Shown here one piece after another: positions 7,165 to 15,315 of a DNA stretch of 37,315 nucleotides. Position 1 is the stretch's first letter, and every line of letters begins with the position of its first letter. The stretch is taken from positions 1 through 37,315 of the forward strand of contig NZ_LAVL01000081.1 in assembly GCF_001083785.1 (NCBI RefSeq). Direction: 5' to 3'. Source of the stretch: Nonomuraea sp. SBT364 (GTDB lineage Bacteria; Actinomycetota; Actinomycetes; Streptosporangiales; Streptosporangiaceae). The translations under genes and the position numbers were made by a program. Under the pieces are notes generated by a model. It was not told where the DNA came from and ran no database searches. It was given only the letters and a program-made list of their open reading frames with translations.

Positions 7165-7935
7165 ATGTCGGACGCGGTACGCACCACGGCTCTGTTCAAG
7201 CGCTACGGCCCCCAGGTAGCGGTGGCCGAGGTCGATCTGGTCGTCCCCGCGGGCAGCTTCGCCGGGCTCGTCGGTCCCAACGGCGCGGGCAAGACGACCA
7301 CGCTCAGCATGATCACCGGCCTGCTCCGCCCCGACGGCGGCGAGGCCCACGTCGACGGCCACCACGTGTGGCGCGACCCGCTCCAGGTCAAGGCCCGCAT
7401 CGGCGTGCTCCCCGAAGGGCTGCGGCTGTTCGAGCGGCTGTCCGGCCGCGAACTGCTCCTCTACAACGGCCGGCTGCGCGGCATCCCCAAGCCCGAGGTC
7501 GAGCGCCGGGCCGACGAGCTCCTGGAGGTCATGGACCTGACCGCGGCCGCGGGCAAGCTCGTCGTCGACTACTCCACCGGCATGCGCAAGAAGATCGGCC
7601 TGGCCGCGGCGCTGCTGCACAACCCGTCGGTGCTCTTCCTGGACGAGCCGTTCGAGGGCGTCGACCCGGTCAGCGCCAACACGCTCACCGAGGTGCTGCG
7701 CCGCTTCACCGCCTCCGGCTCCACCGTCATCTTCTCCAGCCACGTGATGGACCTCGTCGAGCGGCTGTGCGACTGGGTGTCGGTGATGAGCGGCGGCCAC
7801 ATCGTCGCCCAGGGCCCGATCGACGAGGTGCGCGCCGGACGCAGCCTCAACCAGGCGTTCCTCGACCTGGTCGGCGGGCCGCAGGCGGCCACCGGGGAGG
7901 GCCTGGGCTGGCTCGGCTCGGCGGAGCGCCGGTGA
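7165..7935 (+). CDS. ABC transporter ATP-binding protein
   Basis: 256 residues, one nucleotide-binding domain. Walker A GPNGAGKTTT (about 38-47), Q-loop region near IGVLPEGLRLFERLS, a signature in the variant form YSTGMRKK instead of LSGGQ, Walker B VLFLDEPFEGVD, and the H-loop His in FSSHVMDLVERL. The signature variant and the size are those of exporter-type ATPases that work with large ABC-2-like permeases. The stop overlaps the GTG of the permease gene (GTGA, 7932-7935). The transported compound cannot be told from sequence. The start is supported by the conserved N-terminus and the TAGAGT box 6 nt upstream. Confidence 0.93.
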   Translation: MSDAVRTTALFKRYGPQVAVAEVDLVVPAGSFAGLVGPNGAGKTTTLSMITGLLRPDGGEAHVDGHHVWRDPLQVKARIGVLPEGLRLFERLSGRELLLYNGRLRGIPKPEVERRADELLEVMDLTAAAGKLVVDYSTGMRKKIGLAAALLHNPSVLFLDEPFEGVDPVSANTLTEVLRRFTASGSTVIFSSHVMDLVERLCDWVSVMSGGHIVAQGPIDEVRAGRSLNQAFLDLVGGPQAATGEGLGWLGSAERR

Positions 7936-9491
7936 ACACGGTCGCCCTGTTCGCCGGGCTCAAGCTGCGCCTCATCACCGGCAACCTGCGCGGCGACACC
8001 GCACGCCAGGTCGGCTTCGCGTTCACGCTCATCCTGGCCGCCGGCGCGGCGGTGGGCGGGTTCGCCCTGATCAGCCTGCTGCGGCTGGCGCCCGCCGACC
8101 TCGCGCTCGCGGTCGTCACGCTCCTCTACACGGCGCTGCTCGTCGGCTGGATGATCGTGCCGCTGATGGCGTTCGGGCTCGACGACACCCTCGACCCGGC
8201 GCGGCTGTCGCTGTTCCCGCTGCGCACCGGCGTGCTGGCCGTGGGCATGTTCACCGCCTCGGCGACCGGCGTGTGGCCGGTCGCCACGCTGGTCGTGACC
8301 GCCGGAGCGCTGGTCGGGCTGGCGAGCGGCATCGGCGGGGTGCTGGTCGGGCTGCTGTCGGTGCTCGTCCACTTCGCGCTCTGCCTGGTCGCCTCCCGGC
8401 TGGTCACCACCGCGCTGTCGGGCGCGCTGCGCTCCCGGCGCGGCCGTGACGCGCTCGCCGTGGCCGCCATCGCCGTCGTCCTGCTCTTCCAGCTCCCCAA
8501 CCTGCTGATGAACCGCGGGTTCGGCGACCCCGCGGGGATGCTGCACGACATGGCCGGGGCGCTGCGGTGGACACCGTCCGGGCTGGCCGCGCACGCCATC
8601 GCCGACGGCGGGCTCGCCGGCCTCGGTGAGGTGGCCGTCCTGGCGGTCGTCGTCCTGGTCGTCGGCTGGCTGTGGATCAAGGCGCTCGGCCGCGCGCTGG
8701 TCACGGCCGACTCCTCCACCCAGGCCGCCTCGGTGCGCCGCGAGAGCGGCCTGACCGACCGGTTCCTGCCCGACGGCCTGCTCGCCGCCGTGGTGAGCAA
8801 GGAGCTGAAGTACGTCCGGCGCGACCCGCGCTATCGGATCCTCTGGTTCGCCGCCGTCGCGGTCGTCCTGGTGATGGCGTTCTCCTTCACCGGCCAGGGC
8901 ATGAGCGGCGCCGGCCTGCCCATCGGCCTGACCGCGTTCTGCGGGATGATGATCGCCATCCAGCTCGGCAACGCCTACGGGATCGACGGCCGCTCGCTGT
9001 GGATGAACGCGGTGGCGTTCGGCTCGCAGCGGCAGTTCGGCCTCGACCTGGCCGGCCGGCACCTGGCCAACGCGCTGATCGCGCTCCCGGTGCTGCTGCT
9101 CGTCGCCGTCGCCTCGGCCCTGTTCGCCGGGGAGCCCGGCGCGATCGGCTGGGCCCTGGCGGCCGGGGCGGGCGTGCTCGGCGTGGGGTTCGGCGTCGGC
9201 TCGGTCACCAGCGTGCTCGTCCCGTACACGGTGCCCGAGCGGATGAACGCCTTCACCGGAGCCGCGCCCGGTCAGGGCGGCCAGGCGTTCGGCTGCGCCC
9301 TGCTCGCCTTCACCGGCGTCGGCGTGCTGTCCGCGCCGTTCGCGATCGCCGCCGCGTTCGGCGCCGTGTGGGTGCTCGCCTTCGCCCCCCTGTACGGGCT
9401 GGCGATCGAGGCGCTCGGCCGCGCGCTCGCCACCAAGATCGGGTTCGTCCGGATGCCGGAGCTGCTGGAGGCCGTGTCGCGTCCCACGTGA
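7932..9491 (+). CDS. ABC transporter permease, exporter type
   Basis: 519 residues, starting with GTG inside the stop of the ATPase gene. About twelve hydrophobic segments in two halves, for example ILAAGAAVGGFALISLL, TLLYTALLVGWMIVPLMAFG, IAVVLLFQLPNLLM, VAVLAVVVLVVGWLWI, and in the second half ILWFAAVAVVLVMAFSF and AALIALPVLLLVAVASALF-type stretches. There is no substrate-binding protein gene nearby, which argues for export rather than uptake. It resembles the unnamed large permeases that pair with single ATPases in actinomycetes. The function is otherwise unknown. It ends 68 nt before ppc and has no clear terminator. Confidence 0.85.
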   Translation: MNTVALFAGLKLRLITGNLRGDTARQVGFAFTLILAAGAAVGGFALISLLRLAPADLALAVVTLLYTALLVGWMIVPLMAFGLDDTLDPARLSLFPLRTGVLAVGMFTASATGVWPVATLVVTAGALVGLASGIGGVLVGLLSVLVHFALCLVASRLVTTALSGALRSRRGRDALAVAAIAVVLLFQLPNLLMNRGFGDPAGMLHDMAGALRWTPSGLAAHAIADGGLAGLGEVAVLAVVVLVVGWLWIKALGRALVTADSSTQAASVRRESGLTDRFLPDGLLAAVVSKELKYVRRDPRYRILWFAAVAVVLVMAFSFTGQGMSGAGLPIGLTAFCGMMIAIQLGNAYGIDGRSLWMNAVAFGSQRQFGLDLAGRHLANALIALPVLLLVAVASALFAGEPGAIGWALAAGAGVLGVGFGVGSVTSVLVPYTVPERMNAFTGAAPGQGGQAFGCALLAFTGVGVLSAPFAIAAAFGAVWVLAFAPLYGLAIEALGRALATKIGFVRMPELLEAVSRPT

Positions 9492-9546
9492 GCAGTGGTC
9501 TAGTCCATTAAGTGAGACCGGTCTGCGCTTGTTCTGAACGACTGGA

Positions 9547-9559
9547 TACCCTTCGAAGC
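9547..9559 (+). promoter_or_regulatory. -10 box of ppc (probable leaderless start)
   Basis: TACCCT at 9547-9552 fits TANNNT and ends 7 nt before the ATG at 9560, the spacing of a leaderless transcript. This supports ATG 9560 over the in-frame GTGs at 9512 and 9596, none of which has a well-placed Shine-Dalgarno site. No convincing -35 was found. Confidence 0.45.
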
Positions 9560-12181
9560 ATGATTGACCAGGGGCTTGAGCACCGTAGCGCCGCCGTGAC
9601 CGAGATGCCGGACGAGCTGCGCCGCGATGTGCGGCTGCTCGGCAAGCTGCTCGGCCAAGTGATCGCCGAACAGGGCGGCGAGGACCTGCTGGCCGACGTC
9701 GAACGCCTGCGCAAGGCCGTCATCGCCGCCCGCAGGGGAGAGGTGTCCGGCGACGAGATCGCCGCCATGGCGGCCGGATGGGAGATCGACCGCGCGGTCC
9801 AGATCGCCCGCGCGTTCACCTGCTACTTCCACCTGGCCAACCTGGCCGAGGAGCACTACCGCATCCGCATCCTGCGCCAGCGCGACACCGAGGACGCGGT
9901 GCAGCGCGAATCGCTGGCCCAGGCCGTGACCGAGCTCGGCCGCGACCGGGTCGCCGAGCTGGTCGGGGAGCTGGAGCTGCACCCCGTCCTGACCGCCCAC
10001 CCCACCGAGGCCCGCCGCCGCGCCGTCGTCACCGCCATCCAGCGGGTCAGCGGCCAGCTCACCGAATACAACGCCCCCGGCCGCGGCGCCTCCGAGCGCG
10101 CCGAGCACGAGCGCCGCCTGCTGGAGGAGATCGACCTGCTGTGGCGCACCGCCCAGCTCCGCAACACCAAGCTCGACCCGCTCGACGAGGTGCGCACCGC
10201 TATGGCCGCCTTCGACGAGACGCTGTTCCGCATGGTGCCGCAGGTCTACCGCTCGCTCGACGCAGCGCTCAGCGACGCCACCGGCACCCGGCCGCCGCTG
10301 GCCAGGCCCTTCATCCGCTACGGGAGCTGGATCGGCGGCGACCGCGACGGCAACCCGAACGTCACCTCCAAGGTCACCCGCGACACCATCCAGATCCAGT
10401 CCGAGCACGTGCTCAACGCCCTGGAGACGGGCTGCACCCGCATCGCGCGCACGCTGACCGCCGCCGCCCAGTTCGTCCCGGCCTCGCCCGAGCTGCGCGC
10501 CGGCCTGGCCGCCGCCGTCGACGCGCACCCCGAGCTGGTCTCCGAGCTGGCCACCCGCTCGCCGTCCGAGCCGCACCGGCAGTGGCTGCTGTTCGTCGCC
10601 GCGCGCATCGCCGCGACCCGCCGCCGCGACCTGGACCTGGCCTACCGCAGCCCCGCCGAGCTGCTCGCCGACCTCCGGCTGGCCCAGGAGTCGCTGTCCC
10701 GGCACGCCGTACGGCAGGCGTACGGGGAGTTGCAGCACCTGATCTGGCAGGTCGAGACGTTCGGCTTCCACCTGGCCGAGCTGGAGGTGCGCCAGCACTC
10801 CCAGGTCCACGCGGCCGCGCTGGAGGAGCTGCGGGCGGGCGGCGAGCTGTCGGAGCGCACCGAGGAGGTGCTGGCCACGATCCGGGTCATCGCCTGGATC
10901 CAGGAGCGGTTCGGCGTCACCGCGTGCTCCCGCTACGTCGTGTCGTTCACCCGCTCGGCCGACGACATCGCCGCCGTGCACGAGCTCGCCTCCTACGCGC
11001 TGGGCGGCCGGCCCGTGGTGCTGGACGTGGTGCCGCTCTTCGAGTCCGGCCAGGACCTGGCCAACTCACCGGGCGTGCTGGCGGGCATGCTGGAGATCCC
11101 GCAGGTCCAGGAGCGGCTGGCGGCCACCGGGCGGCGCATGGAGATCATGCTCGGCTACTCCGACTCGGCCAAGGAGCTCGGCCCGGCCGCCGCCACCCTG
11201 CGCCTGTACGAGGCCCAGGAGCAGCTCACGGCGTGGGCCGCGGCCAACGACGTCAAGCTGCGCATGTTCCACGGTCGCGGCGGCGCGCTCGGCCGGGGCG
11301 GCGGCCCCGCCAACCGGGCCGTCCTGGCCCAGGCCCCCGGCTCGGTCGCGGGCCGCTTCAAGGTGACGGAGCAGGGCGAGGTCATCTTCGCCCGCTACGG
11401 CCACATCGCGATCGCCCGCCGGCACATGGAGCAGGTCGCCAACGCCGTCATCATGGCCTCCTCGCCCTCGGTCGGCTCCCGCACGGCCGCCGCCGCCGAC
11501 CGGTTCCGGCCGCTCGCCGAGCAGGTCGCCACCGCCTCCGAGCAGGCCTACCGCGCCCTCACGGAAGCCCCCGGCTTCCCCGAGTGGTTCGCCCTGGTCA
11601 GCCCGCTGGAGGAGATCGGCTCCCTGCGTCTCGGCTCCCGCCCGGCCCGACGCGGCCTGGGCGCCCCGCGTTCCCTCGACGACCTGCGCGCCATCCCGTG
11701 GGTGTTCGCCTGGGCTCAGACGCGGGTCAACCTGCCCGGCTGGTACGGCCTCGGCGCCGGTCTCGCCTCGGTCGGCTCCCTGACCGACCTCCAGGCCGCC
11801 TACGCCGAATGGCCGCTGTTCAACGCCCTGCTGGACAACGCCGAGATGTCGCTGGCCAAGACCGACCGCTCCATCGCCGCCCGCTACCTGGCCCTCGGCG
11901 GCCGCAAGGACTTCGCCGACCAGGTCCTGGAGGAGTACGACCGCACCAGGGCGCTGGTGCTGAAGGTCACCGGTCACACCCGCCTGCTGGAGAACCGCAA
12001 GGTCCTCTCCCGCGCCGTCCAGCTCCGTGACCCGTACGTGGACGCCCTCTCGCACCTGCAACTGCGCGCCCTGTCGGCACTGCGCACCGGCAACCCGTCC
12101 GACCGCGAACGCGAGCGCCTGTCAACGCTGCTGCTGCTCTCGGTCAACGGCGTCGCCGCCGGCCTCCAGAACACGGGCTGA
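9560..12181 (+). CDS. ppc: Phosphoenolpyruvate carboxylase
   Basis: Makes oxaloacetate from PEP and bicarbonate, refilling the TCA cycle in the cytoplasm. 873 residues from ATG 9560, the normal bacterial size. All signature stretches are present: HPVLTAHPTEARRRAV (catalytic His), SWIGGDRDGNPNVT, MLGYSDSAKELG, the mobile FHGRGGALGRGGGPANRA loop, PGSVAGRFKVTEQGEVI, and the QNTG C-terminus that binds allosteric effectors in this family. It is transcribed after the ABC pair but probably from its own promoter. Its last 60 nt overlap the convergent lysoplasmalogenase gene. The start is chosen because of the TANNNT box; GTG 9596 (TEMPDELRRDV) is an alternative. Confidence 0.97.
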   Translation: MIDQGLEHRSAAVTEMPDELRRDVRLLGKLLGQVIAEQGGEDLLADVERLRKAVIAARRGEVSGDEIAAMAAGWEIDRAVQIARAFTCYFHLANLAEEHYRIRILRQRDTEDAVQRESLAQAVTELGRDRVAELVGELELHPVLTAHPTEARRRAVVTAIQRVSGQLTEYNAPGRGASERAEHERRLLEEIDLLWRTAQLRNTKLDPLDEVRTAMAAFDETLFRMVPQVYRSLDAALSDATGTRPPLARPFIRYGSWIGGDRDGNPNVTSKVTRDTIQIQSEHVLNALETGCTRIARTLTAAAQFVPASPELRAGLAAAVDAHPELVSELATRSPSEPHRQWLLFVAARIAATRRRDLDLAYRSPAELLADLRLAQESLSRHAVRQAYGELQHLIWQVETFGFHLAELEVRQHSQVHAAALEELRAGGELSERTEEVLATIRVIAWIQERFGVTACSRYVVSFTRSADDIAAVHELASYALGGRPVVLDVVPLFESGQDLANSPGVLAGMLEIPQVQERLAATGRRMEIMLGYSDSAKELGPAAATLRLYEAQEQLTAWAAANDVKLRMFHGRGGALGRGGGPANRAVLAQAPGSVAGRFKVTEQGEVIFARYGHIAIARRHMEQVANAVIMASSPSVGSRTAAAADRFRPLAEQVATASEQAYRALTEAPGFPEWFALVSPLEEIGSLRLGSRPARRGLGAPRSLDDLRAIPWVFAWAQTRVNLPGWYGLGAGLASVGSLTDLQAAYAEWPLFNALLDNAEMSLAKTDRSIAARYLALGGRKDFADQVLEEYDRTRALVLKVTGHTRLLENRKVLSRAVQLRDPYVDALSHLQLRALSALRTGNPSDRERERLSTLLLLSVNGVAAGLQNTG

Positions 12182-12760
12182 CCCCAGCACCCCGCGGACG
12201 ATGAGGAACTGGCCCACGATGTAGGTCGTCATCAGCACGGTGCTCCGGCCGGGAGATCCCATCCCGGCCACGCCGAGCCCGACCAGGAAGTCGGAGAACG
12301 CGAACAACGCCCCGCCGATCCCGGCGACCCGGCCGAGCCCGCCCGCGAAGGCCGCCATCGTCACCAGGGCCAGGCCGTACACCAGCACGGGGGCCGCCAG
12401 CGCGCCCAGCGGCTCCCACAGCACCACCGCGGCGCCCGTCCACACCGCCAGGTAGGCCGCCGCACCCCAGCGCGGCCGGGACCCGGCGCGGACGAACACC
12501 ACGATGTAGCAGATCTGCATCACCAGGAAGGACGTCATCCCGGCGACGAAGGCGGCCTGCCCCTCCACGAGCAGCGCCACGTCGCCCGCCGCGGCGAACA
12601 GCAGCGCGGCGGCCAGCAGCCGGCGTCCCGGCGCTCGGCGGAGCACGTACGCCGCCAGTACCGGGCAGAGCAGCGGCTTGGTCATCCACTCCAGCCACTC
12701 GACCCCGAGCGCCACCGAGGACACGTTGGCCACGGCCAGCACGCCGAACAGTATGAGCAC
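12122..12760 (-). CDS. Lysoplasmalogenase-family (YhhN/TMEM86) membrane protein
   Basis: 212 residues with about eight hydrophobic segments. Diagnostic pattern of the YhhN family: WMTKPLLCPVLAAYV near the N-terminus, LLFAAAGDVALL (the Asp is conserved and thought catalytic), then a late acidic spot in ALFAFSDFLVGLG and TYIVGQFLIVRG at the end. Family members cleave the vinyl-ether bond of lysoplasmalogens in animals; the bacterial role is unclear. GTG start at 12760, preceded by AAGGTGAGG. It lies 32 nt downstream of a NYN-domain gene on the same strand, so the two are probably cotranscribed. Its 3' end overlaps ppc by 60 nt. Confidence 0.88.
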   Translation of the reverse strand: MLILFGVLAVANVSSVALGVEWLEWMTKPLLCPVLAAYVLRRAPGRRLLAAALLFAAAGDVALLVEGQAAFVAGMTSFLVMQICYIVVFVRAGSRPRWGAAAYLAVWTGAAVVLWEPLGALAAPVLVYGLALVTMAAFAGGLGRVAGIGGALFAFSDFLVGLGVAGMGSPGRSTVLMTTYIVGQFLIVRGVLGSARVLEAGGDAVDREQQQR

Positions 12761-12786
12761 GCCTCACCTTAGCGCCTCACCTTGGC
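12761..12786. repeat. 13-nt tandem duplication carrying a Shine-Dalgarno sequence
   Basis: GCCTCACCTTAGC (12761-12773) is followed directly by GCCTCACCTTGGC (12774-12786); one base differs. Read on the minus strand, each unit gives AAGGTGAGG, so the lysoplasmalogenase start is preceded by two ribosome-site-like copies in tandem. The unit lies between the NYN stop and the GTG at 12760. Confidence 0.8.
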
Positions 12787-12792
12787 GCCTGG

Positions 12793-13257
12793 TCAGGCAG
12801 CGATCGGGGCGGGTGGTTCGAAGGCCACCGAGTCACGGACGGCGGCGTACAGGCGCCAGCTGAGCGACCCCCGGCGGGACACGACCGTCACGCCGACCCC
12901 CTGCGTCAGCAGCCAGATCGCCAGCTCGGTGAAGAAGCCGTCGCCCGAGCCGATCACCACCCGGTCGAAGCGCTGTCCGAGGCGGTCCACGTACGCGGTC
13001 TCGACGAGCGCCCGGTCGGCGCCGTCGGGGCCGGATCTGACGAGGAGCTGCACGCCCCGGAAGGCGATCCCGGCCGGGACGAGCGCCTTGTGGTTGACCG
13101 CCACGATGAACTGGTCCATCGGCCCGATCGGCACGATCGACCGGTAGAGCGTCATGACGGTGGTGACCTCGGCCGTCGTGGGCAGGCTCGACGCGGTCAG
13201 GTTCTCGATGTCCAGCAGGTGCACGGCCCTGCCCCGGTACCAGGTGGTGGGCTTCAC
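12793..13257 (-). CDS. Small NYN-domain putative ribonuclease
   Basis: 154 residues, a bare NYN/PIN-like domain. Seen: VHLLDIENL (Asp16 and Asn19), PDGADRALVETAYVD (Asp81), VVIGSGDGFFTELA (Asp106) and a last strand GVGVTVVSRRGSLSWRL. These are the metal-binding acidic residues and the GSGD loop of the family, so it could be active, unlike a degenerate copy. GTG 13257 is chosen because AGAAGG lies about 9 nt upstream; longer in-frame starts lack this. Divergent from the DNA methylase (132 nt between starts) and followed by lysoplasmalogenase. RNA target unknown. NYN proteins act in RNA decay and sometimes in defence systems; no role is proven here. Confidence 0.85.
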   Translation of the reverse strand: MKPTTWYRGRAVHLLDIENLTASSLPTTAEVTTVMTLYRSIVPIGPMDQFIVAVNHKALVPAGIAFRGVQLLVRSGPDGADRALVETAYVDRLGQRFDRVVIGSGDGFFTELAIWLLTQGVGVTVVSRRGSLSWRLYAAVRDSVAFEPPAPIAA

Positions 13258-13274
13258 GGCATCTGGCCCTTCTG

Positions 13275-13282
13275 TCACGTGA
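13275..13282. promoter_or_regulatory. TCACGTGA palindrome in a divergent promoter region
   Basis: A perfect 8-nt palindrome 18 nt upstream of the NYN start codon, in the 132-nt gap shared with the DNA methylase. It may be an operator or a methylation target. A single short palindrome is weak evidence. Confidence 0.3.
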
Positions 13283-13331
13283 TGTCCAGTGAAGCATGTG
13301 TTGATGGAATCGACCAGCATTCCCCGAGACG

Positions 13332-13366
13332 TTGCAAGGGGTCCGGGGCGGGGGTACGTTCCCCCC
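13332..13366 (+). promoter_or_regulatory. Promoter of the DNA methylase, with -10 in a G/C-run hairpin loop
   Basis: -35-like TTGCAA (13332-13337), a 17-nt spacer, and -10-like TACGTT (13355-13360). The -10 is flanked exactly by GGGGG (13350-13354) and CCCCCC (13361-13366), so the box is the loop of a perfect 5-bp inverted repeat. The expected transcription start is about 13367, giving a ~23-nt leader with AGGAG before GTG 13390. The dyad could be an operator, perhaps for the methylase's own N-terminal helix-turn-helix. Confidence 0.5.
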
Positions 13367-13389
13367 GACATCGTTGGTGAGGAGAGCTT

Positions 13390-15315
13390 GTGGACAGGGA
13401 CGTCCAGGTGACCGCGGCGGACATCGCCAGGCTGGGGGACGTCGGCCGCGCCGCCGTCAGCAACTGGCGCCGCCGGCACGAGGACTTCCCCCAGCCCGTC
13501 GGCGGCACCGCCACCAGCCCCACCTTCTCGCTGAGCGAGATCAAGGACTGGCTGCGCGCCCACACCGAGGCCAGGCCGCTGCCCAGGCGCGAGTGGTTCT
13601 GGCAGGAGCTGAGAGCCGGCGTCCCGGAGGAGGAGCTGCCGGCCCTGATCGCCGACCTCGGCTCGTTCCTGCTGCGGGCGCGCGGCGGCGGGGCCCGCCC
13701 GGAGGGCGAGGTGCAGCGCGGCGTGGCCGAGCTCGCCGCCGAGCACGGCCCCGAGGAGACCTTCCACTTCCTGTACGAGCGCTACGCCGAGTCGCAACGC
13801 GCCAGCCTCACGCCCAAGCCGGTCGCCGATCTGATGGCGGCGCTGCTCCCCGGCGCGCCGCGCCGCGTGCTCGACCCGGCCTGCGGGTGGGGCATGCTCC
13901 TGCGCGCCGTGCGCGAGCGGTCCGGCGGGCAGCTCCTCGGCCAGGACCTGAGCGAGGCGACGGCCCGCCTGACGGCGATCTCGCTGGCCTTCGATTCCGG
14001 CGACGCCGACATCCGGGCGGGCGACGCGCTGCGGGCCGACGCGTTCCCCGGCGCCGCCGTCGACGCCGTCGTCTGCAACCCGCCCTTCAACGACCGCAAC
14101 TGGGGCTACGAGGAGCTCACCGCCGACGCCCGGTGGGAGTACGGCCTGCCGCCGCGCACCGAGCCCGAGCTCGCCTGGGTCCAGCACGCCCTCGCGCACC
14201 TGGTCCCCGGCGGGTTCGCGGTGCTGCTCATGCCGCCGGCGGCGGCCGGGCGCAGGTCGGGCCGGCGCATCAGGGCGCAGCTCCTGCGCCGGGGCGCGCT
14301 CCGCGCGGTGATCGCCCTGCCGGTGGGCAGCGTGCCGAACATGTCGGTCGGGCTCACCCTGTGGGTGCTGCGCCGGCCCGGCGAGACCCCGCCTCCCGGC
14401 CACGTCCTGATGGTCGACACCTCCGCCGGGCCGGACGACTTCGCCGGGGCGGCGCTGGCCGCCTGGGAACGCTTCCGGCGCGGCGAGAGCGACGGCCAGG
14501 GCGAGGGCGAGGGCGGCGACGAGCCGGGGGTGAGCCGGGCCGTGCCGGTCATCGACCTGCTGAACGACGAGGTCGACCTGCTGCCGGGCCGCTACCTGCC
14601 CGCCACGCCCACCGGGCTGTCACCGGAGCGGATCGTGCGCAGCCGCGACCGCCTGCACGAGACGCTCGCCGACACCCTCGCGCTGCTTCCCGGCATCGAG
14701 CTCGCCCCGGCCGGCCGTGACCGTCCCCTGGTTCCCGTGGCCGAGCTGGAACGCCGCAACCTGCTCACCGTCCACCAGCAGGCCCCCGTCCGCCCCGGCG
14801 AGACCTCCGGCGTCCCCGGCGACGCCAGCGTCCTCACGGCGGAGGACGTCGTCCGGCACCGCCCCGCCACCGGCCGGGCCGCCTCCCTGCGCAAGGAGAT
14901 CCGCACCCGCCCCGGCGACGTCGTCGTGCCGCAGGTCGTCAGGAAGCCGATGGCGACCGTGGTCTCCGACGGCGGCGACGTCATCGGCACCCAGTTGCAC
15001 CTGCTCCGCCCCGACCCGGAACGGCTGGACCCGCACTTCCTCGCCGGGTTCCTCACCGCCCAGGGCAACCTGCGCCACTACGCCTCCATGTCCTCGACGC
15101 ACCGGGTGGACGTCCGGCGCGCGGAGATCCCCCTGCTGCCGATCGAGGAGCAGCGGGCGTACGGCAGGGCGTTCCGGCATCTGCAGACCCTGACCGAGTC
15201 GCTCCGGCAGCTCGCCGAGCACGGCGCCGACCTCGTCCAGGACACCCTGGACGGCCTGACCGGGGGCCTGGTGCTGCTCTCGGCGGACGACCCGGCCTGG
15301 CGCGAGTCCGAGTGA
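13390..15315 (+). CDS. Orphan N6-adenine DNA methylase with N-terminal HTH and C-terminal specificity-like domain
   Basis: 641 residues in three parts. (1) About 7-58: a MerR/excisionase-like helix-turn-helix (TAADIARLGDVGRAAVSNW, then PTFSLSEIKDWLRAH). (2) About 100-430: a HsdM-type gamma-class methylase with TPKPVADLM (141-149), motif I LDPACGWGMLL (usual Ser or Thr replaced by Trp in CGWG) and motif IV NPPF (230-233). (3) About 470-630: a single HsdS-like target-recognition half with RPGDVVVPQVVRKP, LDPHFLAGFL, SSTHRVDVRRAEIPLLPIEEQ, then a coiled-coil-like helix. Families of this kind transfer methyl to adenine N6. No restriction subunit or separate HsdS is nearby. Start GTG 13390 with AGGAG. 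Divergent from a NYN nuclease gene. Low-complexity GEGEGG linker at about 376-382. Confidence 0.88.
   Translation: MDRDVQVTAADIARLGDVGRAAVSNWRRRHEDFPQPVGGTATSPTFSLSEIKDWLRAHTEARPLPRREWFWQELRAGVPEEELPALIADLGSFLLRARGGGARPEGEVQRGVAELAAEHGPEETFHFLYERYAESQRASLTPKPVADLMAALLPGAPRRVLDPACGWGMLLRAVRERSGGQLLGQDLSEATARLTAISLAFDSGDADIRAGDALRADAFPGAAVDAVVCNPPFNDRNWGYEELTADARWEYGLPPRTEPELAWVQHALAHLVPGGFAVLLMPPAAAGRRSGRRIRAQLLRRGALRAVIALPVGSVPNMSVGLTLWVLRRPGETPPPGHVLMVDTSAGPDDFAGAALAAWERFRRGESDGQGEGEGGDEPGVSRAVPVIDLLNDEVDLLPGRYLPATPTGLSPERIVRSRDRLHETLADTLALLPGIELAPAGRDRPLVPVAELERRNLLTVHQQAPVRPGETSGVPGDASVLTAEDVVRHRPATGRAASLRKEIRTRPGDVVVPQVVRKPMATVVSDGGDVIGTQLHLLRPDPERLDPHFLAGFLTAQGNLRHYASMSSTHRVDVRRAEIPLLPIEEQRAYGRAFRHLQTLTESLRQLAEHGADLVQDTLDGLTGGLVLLSADDPAWRESE

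Noticed and set aside
12793..15315. Complete restriction-modification, BREX or DISARM locus
   Set aside because: No nuclease-helicase, HsdR, PglZ, BrxC or DrmA-like gene is in range; only a methylase and a small NYN gene are present.
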